Assembly (NCBI RefSeq): GCF_003460505.1
Contig: NZ_QTVG01000002.1
Span: 148,174 to 212,173, forward strand
Direction of reading: 5' to 3'
Length of the DNA stretch: 64,000 bases
Source of the DNA: Eubacterium sp. AF36-5BH
Lineage (GTDB): Bacteria > Bacillota > Clostridia > Lachnospirales > Lachnospiraceae
Positions 55,038-63,460 of the stretch are shown piece by piece; position 1 is the stretch's first letter, and each line of letters begins with the position of its first letter. The translations under genes and the position numbers were made by a program. The notes below the pieces were generated by a model. The model did no database searches. It was not told the DNA's origin and was given only the letters and a program-made list of their open reading frames with translations.

Positions 55038-55853
55038 ATGCCAAATATTATTGAAATACAGGATTTAAACAGTGAAGAATTAGATATATACGGAAGATTT
55101 TCAGAGAGCAGATTATTAAATTTATATGCACCTAATGGCGGGATTTTTATTGCTGAAAGCCCAAAAGTTATTGAGAGAGCATTGGATAGTGGTTACAAGC
55201 CTGTGTCTGCTTTAATTGAAAAGAAACATATTGAAACACAAAGTCAGGAAATCATAAAGAGATTAGGGGATGTACCAATTTATACAGGAGAGTTTGATTT
55301 GCTTACTAACCTAACAGGCTTCAAGCTGACCAGAGGAATGCTTTGTGCAATGAAGAGAAAAGAACTTCCTACGGTAAGTGAGGTTTGCTATAATGCAAAA
55401 AGAATAGCTGTGCTTGAAGACGTGGTAAATCCAACAAATGTGGGGGCAATTTTTCGGTCGGCGGCAGCTTTAAATATTGATGGAGTAATACTTACATCAA
55501 CTTGTAGCAATCCTCTGTACAGAAGAGCAATAAGAGTAAGCATGGGGACGGTTTTTCAGATAAAATGGACAATTGCCCACACTAAGAAGAAAAACATTAA
55601 CGAAATTTTACACGAATTAGGCTTTAAGACGGCAGCAATGGCTTTAAAGGAAGAAAGTGTAAATATTGATAATGATGCTTTAATGAATGAAGATAGGCTT
55701 GCAATAATTCTTGGCACTGAAGGGGAAGGTCTTACAGAAGAAACAATAAATGGAAGTGACTATACAGTGTGCATACCAATGTCTAACGGCGTGGATTCGT
55801 TAAATGTTGCGGCGGCAAGTGCAGTTGCGTTTTGGCAGTTGGGAAATAAATAA
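55038..55853 (+). CDS. TrmH/SpoU-family RNA 2'-O-methyltransferase
   Basis: A 271-residue SPOUT methyltransferase. The N-terminal ~100 residues form a substrate-binding domain; the catalytic knot shows motif 1 (NPTNVGAIFRSAAAL), motif 2 (LGTEGEGL) and motif 3 (IPMSNGVDSLNVAAASAV). It methylates ribose in tRNA or rRNA; the target is not clear. AAAAGGAAG precedes the ATG. First gene of the operon, 17 bases before the HPr-kinase-like gene; it may be unrelated in function to the three genes behind it. Confidence 0.9.
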   Translation: MPNIIEIQDLNSEELDIYGRFSESRLLNLYAPNGGIFIAESPKVIERALDSGYKPVSALIEKKHIETQSQEIIKRLGDVPIYTGEFDLLTNLTGFKLTRGMLCAMKRKELPTVSEVCYNAKRIAVLEDVVNPTNVGAIFRSAAALNIDGVILTSTCSNPLYRRAIRVSMGTVFQIKWTIAHTKKKNINEILHELGFKTAAMALKEESVNIDNDALMNEDRLAIILGTEGEGLTEETINGSDYTVCIPMSNGVDSLNVAAASAVAFWQLGNK

Positions 55854-55870
55854 AAGGTATTGATTTTATA

Positions 55871-56893
55871 ATGAAAGAACAAAACAACAGAATAGTTCGA
55901 AAAGAAAAATATAATATAGCCGGGTTGAAAGTTTTAATGACAACTTATTACGAAGAAACATACAAAAGAGCAGAAAAATATATTGCTAAAGATGAAAACT
56001 GGGATGAAAAGGAGGCTGACATTGTCATAGACTTGGGTAATGAGACCTATGAAAAAATCTATGACGAATATATGCCTTATTTAAACTGTGAAGCCATAGA
56101 GTATATATATACAGGAAGTTATTTTCATCATCTATTGTTAAAATACAATGGGTGTATGCTTCATTCATCAGGTGTGGTTGTGGATGGATATGCATATTTG
56201 TTTTCGGCAAATAGCGGCACCGGGAAATCAACTCATACAGGGCTGTGGTTGGAACATTTTAAAGATAAAGCTTATATAATTAATGATGACAAACCGGTGT
56301 TGAAAAAAGAAAATGACAGTTGGTACGTTTATGGAACACCATGGAGTGGTAAATATGACATTAATGCAAATAAAAAAGAACTTCTTGGTGGGATAGTTTT
56401 TTTGGAGAGGTCCAAGACAAATTATATAGAACCATTGCAGGTAAAAGATGCAATTCCGTTATTCTATAATCAGACAGTAAAAAGTTTCAAAAAAGTTGAA
56501 AACATCGAGTTAGTGTTAAAAACTTTAGAACAGGTATTAACGGAAAATCCCATATACAAAATGGGCTGTGACATATCAGATAGTGCAGTGGAAATGGCTT
56601 ATAATACAATCAAAATTACGGAGGCTAGGATGAAAATAAAACAGGGATTTATTTTAAGAAATGTTGCCGGGAACAATGTTGTTGTGCCTGTAGGTGAGGC
56701 AACAATAGATTTTAATGGCATGATGAGTTTAAATGAAACAGGCGCGTTTTTGTTTGAGAAAATGATAGAGGGAACAACGAAGGAGCAGTTAATTGAGCAA
56801 TTAATGAGCCAGTACGAAATTGATGCAGATACTGCAAAAAATGACGTTGAAGAATTTATTGAGAAGGTAAAGAAGGAGAATTTGTTTGAATAA
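55871..56893 (+). CDS. HPr-kinase-like domain fused to a PqqD-like domain
   Basis: A 340-residue fusion. Residues ~1-90 are a poorly conserved lead. Residues ~95-235 resemble the HPr kinase/PEP-carboxykinase fold, with P-loop SANSGTGKSTHTGLW near residue 113-127 and the metal-binding INDDKPVL. Residues ~250-340 match a PqqD-type peptide-binding domain (RNVAGNNVVVPVGEA, SLNETGAFLFEKM). Related kinases phosphorylate lasso-peptide precursors and PqqD domains hold RiPP leader peptides, so a peptide-modifying kinase is the best guess. No HPr is implied. Its stop overlaps the start of the next gene. Confidence 0.82.
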   Translation: MKEQNNRIVRKEKYNIAGLKVLMTTYYEETYKRAEKYIAKDENWDEKEADIVIDLGNETYEKIYDEYMPYLNCEAIEYIYTGSYFHHLLLKYNGCMLHSSGVVVDGYAYLFSANSGTGKSTHTGLWLEHFKDKAYIINDDKPVLKKENDSWYVYGTPWSGKYDINANKKELLGGIVFLERSKTNYIEPLQVKDAIPLFYNQTVKSFKKVENIELVLKTLEQVLTENPIYKMGCDISDSAVEMAYNTIKITEARMKIKQGFILRNVAGNNVVVPVGEATIDFNGMMSLNETGAFLFEKMIEGTTKEQLIEQLMSQYEIDADTAKNDVEEFIEKVKKENLFE

Positions 56894-57359
56894 AATAGTT
56901 CAAATAGAAGATATAGTTCCCATTATTGAAGAACAGCTTAAATCAGGCGGCAAGGTTAGTTTTACGCCAAGAGGAACAAGTATGTTACCTTTGTTTCGGG
57001 ACAATGTGGATACGGTTATTTTGGCAACACCGGAATTTACATTGAAAAAGTACAATATTGTATTTTATAGAAGAAATAACGGTCAGTATATTTTACATAG
57101 AATTGTTAAAGTACAAAAAGACAGCTATAAAATACGGGGAGATAATCAGGTAGTTAATGAGTATGGTATATCAAAAGATAACATAATTGCTGTGGTTGTG
57201 GGATTTAAAAGAAATGGAAAAGAATATACAACAGCTAATATTTTATACAAAATTTACAGCATTATATGGGTTAAAACGGTTCTGCTTAGAAAATGTTATA
57301 GGAAGGGTAGAAGAATTCTGTCCGGAATAAAAAGAAAAACATTAAGAAAAGACGATTAA
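56886..57359 (+). CDS. S24/S26-family signal-peptidase-like protein
   Basis: A 157-residue protein. The catalytic serine lies in RGTSMLP (about residue 33) and a histidine in YILHRIVKV (about residue 71) sits where classical signal peptidase I has lysine, as in the Ser-His (SipW/ER) type. IRGDNQ follows as in box E. A hydrophobic segment (about 115-135) near a very basic C-terminus could anchor it. The start is a TTG with AAGGAG 7 bases upstream, inside the end of the previous gene. It probably cuts a leader or signal from the peptide handled by this operon. Confidence 0.82.
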   Translation: MNKIVQIEDIVPIIEEQLKSGGKVSFTPRGTSMLPLFRDNVDTVILATPEFTLKKYNIVFYRRNNGQYILHRIVKVQKDSYKIRGDNQVVNEYGISKDNIIAVVVGFKRNGKEYTTANILYKIYSIIWVKTVLLRKCYRKGRRILSGIKRKTLRKDD

Positions 57360-57372
57360 AACGATAAATGAA

Positions 57373-59091
57373 ATGAGTAACAGAGACAATATGAATAAAA
57401 ATTCAGGGTTAAAATGGACAATAAAAAATAGTAAAAAGCAAATGCCATGGATTATTGCACTAAGTGTTTCTAATATAGTGTTGGCTTTGATTGGCACTAT
57501 ATTAGCATTGGCAAGTAAGTTTGCAATAGATGCCGCTCAAAAAGCAGCTACGTCAAAGACGAATGTAGAATTTGTGCATTACAGAAATTTAATTATTATT
57601 TATGGCATTATAATTTTCGGTATAATAGCCGGAAGAATGATATTAAGAATTTTTGCACAAAGTCTGTCTGTGAAAATTCAGGCAAAATTGGAAATGAGTA
57701 TGAGAGAAAGCCTATTCGCAAACATTATCAGCAAGGAATATGACAAAATAAATGTTTATCATAGTGGTGAACTAATGAACAGATTAACAGGTGATGTGGC
57801 AATTGTGGCTGGGGGAATAGCAAATATTGTCCCACAGTTTTTATATTTTGCAGCACAGTTTATGGGCGCTTTTGTTATTTTAATTATTTTTGATTGGAAA
57901 TTTACACTGGTATTTTTAATAGCAGGCATAATAATCTTTGTGGTTACTTTATTTTTTAGAGGAAAATTAAAAAATCTTCACAAGAGAGTTCAGGAAACAG
58001 ATGGCACTGTAAGGTCTTTTTTTCAGGAGACAATTGAGAGTATATTAGTTGTTAAAACTTTTGGCGTAGAAGAACAGTTTGAAGCAAATGGTAGAATTTT
58101 ACAGCAGGAAAATTACAATACAAAAATGAAAAGACGTACCATAAGCATACTGGCAAACACAGGCTTTTCCTTTGTATTTAACGGTGGTTATTTATTAGGC
58201 TTAATATGGTGTGCCATGAAAGTTAGCATGGGGTTGATGACCTATGGAACTCTTGCGGCGGTGCTACAGTTGATTTCACAGGTGCAGACACCTTTTGTAA
58301 ATATTACGAAAGTCGTACCACAGTATTACTCAATGATAGCCTCAGCTGAAAGAATACAGGAAATTGAAAAAATTCCAAGTGAAGATGTGGAAGAAACAAA
58401 GATAGACACGCAGGAAATTTATAAAAAATTAAAAGAAATAAACATTAATAATATTTCATTTAGTTACGGTAGGTCTGCTATTATAGAAAGTGGTAATGGT
58501 AGGATTGCAAAAGGAGATTTCGTTGCCATCAGGGGCATATCAGGAATTGGAAAAAGTACATTAATGCAAATACTTCTAGGTGTTTTTAAGCCAACAGAAG
58601 GTTTCGTTGTTTTAGAATTTGATGATAATAGTGTAATGGAAATAAGTCCTAAAACAAGACCGTTGTTCTCTTATGTACCACAGGGAAACTACCTGTTTAG
58701 TGGAACTTTGCGTGAGAATATAATGTTAGCAAACAACAAGGCTACACAAGATGAAGTGGAAGACGCTTTAAAAATTAGCTATGTAAAGGATTTTGTGGAC
58801 AAACTTCCTAAGGGCTTGGATACAGTTATCGGTGAAAAGGGATTAGGCATTTCAGAAGGGCAGGCACAAAGATTTGCAATAGCAAGAGCGTTAATCAGCG
58901 ACGCACCGATACTTTTGTTAGATGAAGCAACATCAGCATTAGACATTGAAACAGAAAAAGAAGTTCTAAAAGAAATAAAGAAATTAACTGAGAAAACAGT
59001 TATAATAATAACACATAAAGAGGCTGCACTGGAAGTGTGCAATAAAGAGATAATAATAAAAGATAAGATATTACATGTGAAAAATATTTAG
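57373..59091 (+). CDS. ABC exporter (fused membrane and ATPase domains)
   Basis: A 572-residue half-transporter of the type I exporter class. Six membrane helices lie in residues ~25-310; the ATPase domain (~345-572) has Walker A GISGIGKST, the Q-loop VPQGNYL, Walker B ILLLDEATSALD and the switch histidine in IITHKEA. The signature is GISEGQ, not the usual LSGGQ. There is no C39 peptidase domain, which fits the separate S24/S26 peptidase upstream. It probably exports the mature product of this operon as a homodimer. The ribosome binding site is weak, suggesting coupling. Confidence 0.9.
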   Translation: MSNRDNMNKNSGLKWTIKNSKKQMPWIIALSVSNIVLALIGTILALASKFAIDAAQKAATSKTNVEFVHYRNLIIIYGIIIFGIIAGRMILRIFAQSLSVKIQAKLEMSMRESLFANIISKEYDKINVYHSGELMNRLTGDVAIVAGGIANIVPQFLYFAAQFMGAFVILIIFDWKFTLVFLIAGIIIFVVTLFFRGKLKNLHKRVQETDGTVRSFFQETIESILVVKTFGVEEQFEANGRILQQENYNTKMKRRTISILANTGFSFVFNGGYLLGLIWCAMKVSMGLMTYGTLAAVLQLISQVQTPFVNITKVVPQYYSMIASAERIQEIEKIPSEDVEETKIDTQEIYKKLKEININNISFSYGRSAIIESGNGRIAKGDFVAIRGISGIGKSTLMQILLGVFKPTEGFVVLEFDDNSVMEISPKTRPLFSYVPQGNYLFSGTLRENIMLANNKATQDEVEDALKISYVKDFVDKLPKGLDTVIGEKGLGISEGQAQRFAIARALISDAPILLLDEATSALDIETEKEVLKEIKKLTEKTVIIITHKEAALEVCNKEIIIKDKILHVKNI

Positions 59092-59094
59092 ACA

Positions 59095-59129
59095 AAAAAA
59101 GTCCGACATAAAAAGTGTCGGACTTTTTT
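59095..59129. terminator. bidirectional terminator after the ABC exporter
   Basis: AAAAAAGTCCGACA (59095-59108) pairs with TGTCGGACTTTTTT (59116-59129). The A and T runs on both sides let it end transcription from both directions. Confidence 0.88.
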
Positions 59130-59137
59130 GGAGCTGT

Positions 59138-59329
59138 CTATGTATATTTCGTTGTTACTTTAGCTGTAGTTGTAAGTTGCTCCCATAGGGCATCGTGGAA
59201 TAACATTGCAAGCTCCTCCCAATGTTTGTGTTGTTGCTTTTCGAAAAAAAGTTCTTTTTTCAAATTATCAACTTCCTGTTGCAACTTCATTGTTTCTTGT
59301 AATAAAGACGTATCTTCGGCAAAATTCAC
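59138..59329 (-). CDS. small coiled-coil protein of unknown function
   Basis: A 63-residue frame from a GTG (59329) that has GGGGGAAGG about 5 bases upstream; a TTG at 59347 would add six residues. The middle (about 10-45) shows a heptad-like run of Leu, Glu, Lys and Gln (LQQEVDNLKKELFFEKQQ) typical of a short coiled coil, and the end is Thr-rich. It has a strong terminator directly behind it. It is not recognised. Composition and start signals make coding likely. Confidence 0.6.
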   Translation of the reverse strand: MNFAEDTSLLQETMKLQQEVDNLKKELFFEKQQHKHWEELAMLFHDALWEQLTTTAKVTTKYT

Positions 59330-59474
59330 ACTATCACCTTCCCCCAAAAGTTATATGTAATTACCCTCTACAAGATTATAGCATTTAAAGTGAAATTTGT
59401 GGAAAATTTTCTTCGACTTTTAGCGACATAAAAATACAAAATAATATATATGGTCATAAAAACTATTCAAAACA

Positions 59475-59503
59475 TTGTAAATAAATAGTTAATATTATAT
59501 AAT
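59475..59503 (+). promoter_or_regulatory. sigma-A type promoter for glmM
   Basis: TTGTAA (59475-59480), 17-base spacer, TATAAT (59498-59503), about 30 bases before the glmM start. No glmS-like ribozyme is seen in the short leader. Confidence 0.8.
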
Positions 59504-59536
59504 TGAAAGGATAAAATTCTGATGGAGGAATTACAA

Positions 59537-60880
59537 ATGGGAAAATATTTTGGAACAGATGGATTTAGAGGGGAAGCAAATGTGAACCTCACAGCAATGC
59601 ATGCATTTAAAGTAGGAAGATTTATTGGATGGTACTATGGAAGATTTCATAAATGTTCTGTAGCCATTGGAAAAGATACAAGAAGAAGCAGTTACATGTT
59701 TGAAGATGCTTTATCAGCAGGTTTAACATCAACAGGAGCCGACGTATACCTTTTACACGTAACAACAACACCTAGTGTTTCATACGTTGTTAAGACAGAA
59801 AACTTCGACTGTGGAATTATGATTTCTGCAAGTCACAATCCTTTCTATGATAACGGAATCAAACTTATTAATGGTAAGGGCGAAAAAATGGAACAGGAAG
59901 TTATTGATGAGGTAGAAAAATATCTTGATGATGATTTCGATTCTATACCATATGCAACAGGTGATAAGATTGGTAGAACAGTTGACTACTTTGCGGGAAG
60001 AAACAGATATATGGGTTATTTAATGACTCTTGCAAAACATTCATACAGAAACATAAAGGTTGGACTTGACTGTTCTAACGGTAGTGCATCATCAATTGCC
60101 AAAGGTGTTTTTGATGCATTAGGCGCAGAAACTCATGTAATTAACAATGAGCCAAATGGAACAAACATTAATATGGATTGTGGTTCAACACATATTGAAG
60201 TTTTACAGAAATATGTAAAGGAAAATCATTTAGACGTAGGTTTTGCATATGATGGTGATGCAGACAGATGTTTGTGTGTAGATGAGAATGGTAATTTAGT
60301 TGACGGGGACTTGATTTTATATGTTGCCGGAGTTTATTTAAAACAAAACGGAGAACTTGATAATAACACAGTTGTTACAACAATTATGTCTAACATTGGT
60401 TTATATAAGGCATTTGATGCAGTGGGAATTAATTATGAAAAGACAGATGTTGGTGACAAGTATGTATATGAATGTATGAGAAATAATGACTACAGACTTG
60501 GCGGAGAACAGTCAGGCCACATTATTTTTAGTAAACATGCTACAACAGGTGATGGTATTTTAACTTCAATTAAGTTAATGGAAGTTATGATTTCATCTAA
60601 GAAGAAAATGTCAGAACTTACAAGTCCTGTTACAATTTACCCACAGTGCTTAAAGAATATTAAGGTTATTAGCAAACCTGAAGCAAGAGCAGATGAGGAT
60701 GTACAGGCAGAAGTAAACAAGGTTGCAGAGGCACTTGGTAACGATGGAAGAATTCTTTTAAGAGAAAGTGGTACAGAACCTGTTATCAGAGTAATGGTTG
60801 AAGCAAAATCAGACTTACTTGCAGAAAAGTATGTAGACCAGATTATTGATGTGATTAAGAAAAAAGGTCATGCAGTATAA
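59537..60880 (+). CDS. glmM: phosphoglucosamine mutase
   Basis: GlmM turns glucosamine-6-phosphate into glucosamine-1-phosphate for UDP-GlcNAc and peptidoglycan. In 447 residues: the start YFGTDGFRG, the phosphoserine loop ISASHNP (Ser99), the metal-binding DGDADRC, GEQSGHI and the phosphate-binding RESGTEPVIRV. I start at 59537, with GGAGG 8 bases upstream. The next gene starts at the base after its stop, so this is the head of an operon with the VanZ-like and HisC-like genes. Confidence 0.95.
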   Translation: MGKYFGTDGFRGEANVNLTAMHAFKVGRFIGWYYGRFHKCSVAIGKDTRRSSYMFEDALSAGLTSTGADVYLLHVTTTPSVSYVVKTENFDCGIMISASHNPFYDNGIKLINGKGEKMEQEVIDEVEKYLDDDFDSIPYATGDKIGRTVDYFAGRNRYMGYLMTLAKHSYRNIKVGLDCSNGSASSIAKGVFDALGAETHVINNEPNGTNINMDCGSTHIEVLQKYVKENHLDVGFAYDGDADRCLCVDENGNLVDGDLILYVAGVYLKQNGELDNNTVVTTIMSNIGLYKAFDAVGINYEKTDVGDKYVYECMRNNDYRLGGEQSGHIIFSKHATTGDGILTSIKLMEVMISSKKKMSELTSPVTIYPQCLKNIKVISKPEARADEDVQAEVNKVAEALGNDGRILLRESGTEPVIRVMVEAKSDLLAEKYVDQIIDVIKKKGHAV

Positions 60881-61402
60881 ATGAATAAGAAAAGAACACT
60901 ATGGGCAGTAAGAATTATTCTTATTGCTCTTATAGTTTGCTGGATGATGATTATATTTGATTTTTCAGCTGCAAATGGTCAACAGTCCCAGTCTTATAGT
61001 GATGGGATTACAATTAAGATAATAAGACTTATAAAAAAAGACTGCAATATGTTATCTAAGGACAGGCAGCAGGAGTATTTTAATAAGGTTAGTTTTTTTG
61101 TGAGAAAGACAGGGCATTTTGGTGAATATGGAATATTATCACTTTTATGGTCAGGTTTTTTACTTACATTTAAATCCATAAGAAAAATAAAAAAGAAAAT
61201 ATTTATATTAATACCAACAGCAATTTCATTGGTATATGCGGCTACTGATGAGTTTCATCAGGGATTTGTTGATGGAAGAAGTCCTGGAGTAAGGGATGTA
61301 TTTATTGACACTTTAGGAGGATTTACAGCTACAGTTTTTATAACGGTAATTGCATGGCTGGTATTTAGGAGGAAAGATGAACGCTTGGGAAAAAAATGTT
61401 AG
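60881..61402 (+). CDS. VanZ-like membrane protein
   Basis: A 173-residue protein with four hydrophobic helices (about 8-28, 75-95, 105-125, 140-162). The family signature appears as KTGHFGEYGILSLLW and ATDEFHQGFVDGRSPGVRDVFIDTLGG. VanZ gives low-level teicoplanin resistance in enterococci, but most homologues have no known job. It starts directly after the glmM stop and its end overlaps the HisC-like start by 26 bases. Confidence 0.9.
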   Translation: MNKKRTLWAVRIILIALIVCWMMIIFDFSAANGQQSQSYSDGITIKIIRLIKKDCNMLSKDRQQEYFNKVSFFVRKTGHFGEYGILSLLWSGFLLTFKSIRKIKKKIFILIPTAISLVYAATDEFHQGFVDGRSPGVRDVFIDTLGGFTATVFITVIAWLVFRRKDERLGKKC

Positions 61403-62432
61403 AAAGGTAACACCGTACACACCGGGAGAACAGCCAAAGGTTGATGACGTAATTAAGTTGAACACAAATGAGTGTCCTTATCCACCATCACCTAAAGTTG
61501 TGGAAGCATTGGAAAACATGAACAAGGATAAATTAAGATTATATCCTGATCCTGATGCTACAGAGTTAGCAGATGCAATTGCAGAATACTACAATGTAAA
61601 CAGCAATCAGGTTTTCGTTGGAGTAGGTTCAGATGATGTAATAGGAATGGCTTTCCTTACATTTTTTAATTCTGATAAACCCATATTATTTCCAGATATT
61701 ACATATTCTTTTTATGATGTGTGGGCTGATTTGTTTAAGATTAAATATGAAACAAAGAAGTTGGATGATAACTTTAATATAAAAGTTGAGGATTATTTCG
61801 AACCAAATGGTGGAGTGATTTTCCCAAATCCAAATGCACCAACATCAATTGAAATCTCTTTAGATTCCATAGAAGAAATAATAAAAAATAATCAGGATGT
61901 TGTTGTAATTGTTGATGAAGCTTATGCTGATTTCGGCAAAGTTACAGCCCTTGATTTAGTAAACAAATATAATAATCTTCTTGTAGTTAGAACATATTCA
62001 AAATCAAGAGCAATGGCAGGAATGAGAATAGGCTATGCAATTGGAAATGAAGCTTTAATAAGTGCAATGAAAGCTGTTAAATTCTCTTACAATTCATATA
62101 CAATGAACATGCCAAGCATTGTTGCCGGTGTGGCTGCAATTAAGGATGATAAATATTTTAAGGAAATTGTAGGTAAGATTATAAAAACAAGAGAAAATGC
62201 CAAGGAAAAATTAGCAGATTTGGGCTTTGAATTTGCTGACTCTCAGGCGAATTTTATATTTGCAAAGCATAAAAATGTTAGTGCAAAAACAATTTTTGAA
62301 AAATTAAAAGAAAAGAAAATATATGTGAGATATTTTAATAAACCACGTATAGATAATTATCTTAGAATAACTATTGGAACTGATGACGAGATGGACAGGC
62401 TTTTTAAGGCGTTAGAAGAAATAGTTAAATAA
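61377..62432 (+). CDS. hisC: histidinol-phosphate aminotransferase-like protein
   Basis: A 351-residue class I/II PLP aminotransferase. It shows LNTNECPYPPSPKV, FVGVGSDDVI, FPNPNAPTS, VDEAYADF and the PLP lysine in RTYSKSRAMAGMRIGYA. HisC catalyses the glutamate-dependent step of histidine synthesis; the same family includes CobD-like and aromatic aminotransferases, and no other his genes are near. AGGAGG precedes the ATG at 61377 within the VanZ-like gene. Confidence 0.87.
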   Translation: MNAWEKNVRKVTPYTPGEQPKVDDVIKLNTNECPYPPSPKVVEALENMNKDKLRLYPDPDATELADAIAEYYNVNSNQVFVGVGSDDVIGMAFLTFFNSDKPILFPDITYSFYDVWADLFKIKYETKKLDDNFNIKVEDYFEPNGGVIFPNPNAPTSIEISLDSIEEIIKNNQDVVVIVDEAYADFGKVTALDLVNKYNNLLVVRTYSKSRAMAGMRIGYAIGNEALISAMKAVKFSYNSYTMNMPSIVAGVAAIKDDKYFKEIVGKIIKTRENAKEKLADLGFEFADSQANFIFAKHKNVSAKTIFEKLKEKKIYVRYFNKPRIDNYLRITIGTDDEMDRLFKALEEIVK

Positions 62433-62453
62433 AAAATATATTCAGGAGAAGTT

Positions 62454-63026
62454 ATGGGAGTTATTGATATCTTATTTATTGGAATAGGACTTTCCATGGA
62501 TGCCTTTGCAGTGTCTATATGTAAAGGACTTAAAATGAAAGTTGTAGACCTAAAACAGTGCCTGATGATTGCTTGGTTTTTTGGAATATTTCAGGCTATT
62601 ATGCCCACCATTGGTTATGTGTTAAGTTCAAAGTTTGTTGAATACATTAATGCGTATAGTCATTGGGTAACATTTGTACTTTTAACAATTATCGGTGCAA
62701 ACATGATAAGAGAATCAGTGGGAAATGAAGAAGAGGAAACTGATGGAAAACAGGTTGTAGGAATTAAGGAACTTTTTGGACTGGCTATTGCAACAAGCAT
62801 TGATGCGTTGGCAGTTGGAATAACATTTGGTACAATGGGAAGTCAACTTCACTTATCCATTTGGCTGTCAGTTACATTAATAGGAATTACAACTTTTATT
62901 ATTTCAATAATAGGAGTTTTTATTGGAAACATATTTGGTTCCAAATACAAAACCAAAGCTGAAATAGTAGGTGGTATAATTTTGATTCTTATAGGAGTTA
63001 AGGTTGTATTAGAACATTATTTATAA
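62454..63026 (+). CDS. mntP: manganese efflux pump MntP
   Basis: A 190-residue protein of six helices. The two halves repeat a motif: IGLSMDAFAVSICKGL in helix 1 and IATSIDALAVGITFG in helix 4, each with the metal-coordinating aspartate. MntP exports manganese. The E. coli gene is preceded by a yybP-ykoY riboswitch; the 21-base gap here leaves no room for one, and expression would come from the hisC side. AGGAG precedes the ATG. Confidence 0.93.
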   Translation: MGVIDILFIGIGLSMDAFAVSICKGLKMKVVDLKQCLMIAWFFGIFQAIMPTIGYVLSSKFVEYINAYSHWVTFVLLTIIGANMIRESVGNEEEETDGKQVVGIKELFGLAIATSIDALAVGITFGTMGSQLHLSIWLSVTLIGITTFIISIIGVFIGNIFGSKYKTKAEIVGGIILILIGVKVVLEHYL

Positions 63027-63046
63027 AACACAATTAAGGAGGAAAT

Positions 63047-63247
63047 ATGCCGTACACAGAAGCAAGTAAAAGAGCAACTCTTAAATACATGAAGAAATTA
63101 AAGAGAATACCTCTTGATATGCAAATACCCCAGTATAGTCGACTTAAGGCATATTGCGACCATAAAGGTAAGCCGGTAAATACTGTAATTAAGGAAATTA
63201 TTTTTGAAAAAATAGATTCTGAAATGGGTGAAGACTGGAAAAATTAA
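63047..63247 (+). CDS. small ribbon-helix-helix-like protein
   Basis: A 66-residue protein. It starts MPYTEASKRATLKYMKK, a pattern of small Arc/RHH-like proteins common in clostridia; then a strand with RIPLDMQIP and two helices (YSRLKAYCDHKG and VNTVIKEIIFEKI). It may bind DNA as a dimer. AAGGAGG precedes the ATG; 20 bases after mntP, so probably the last gene of the operon. The target is unknown. Confidence 0.78.
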   Translation: MPYTEASKRATLKYMKKLKRIPLDMQIPQYSRLKAYCDHKGKPVNTVIKEIIFEKIDSEMGEDWKN

Positions 63248-63266
63248 ATAAATAGCATAAGTTAAG

Positions 63267-63300
63267 AATGTCTGAATACTAAGTGTGTTCAGACATTTTT
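63267..63300 (+). terminator. terminator of the glmM-mntP operon
   Basis: AATGTCTGAA (63267-63276) pairs with TTCAGACATT (63288-63297), followed by TTTTTG. Confidence 0.85.
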
Positions 63301-63460
63301 GCATAACAAAAAAGTAACAAAATATTAAATTTATGAATAATGATTTATAAAAAATAAGTTGTATATTAATAAATAGTTCAAGAAATGGACTATAATAAGT
63401 ATGGAATGCCACTGACCAAAGGGAGGAGACATTTTATAATTATATGAGGAGGTAGGTTGT

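Noticed and set aside
59115..59388. Plus-strand short frames over the small coiled-coil gene
   Set aside because: They start in the terminator region and have Ser/Cys-rich mirror composition; the minus-strand frame has the better start.
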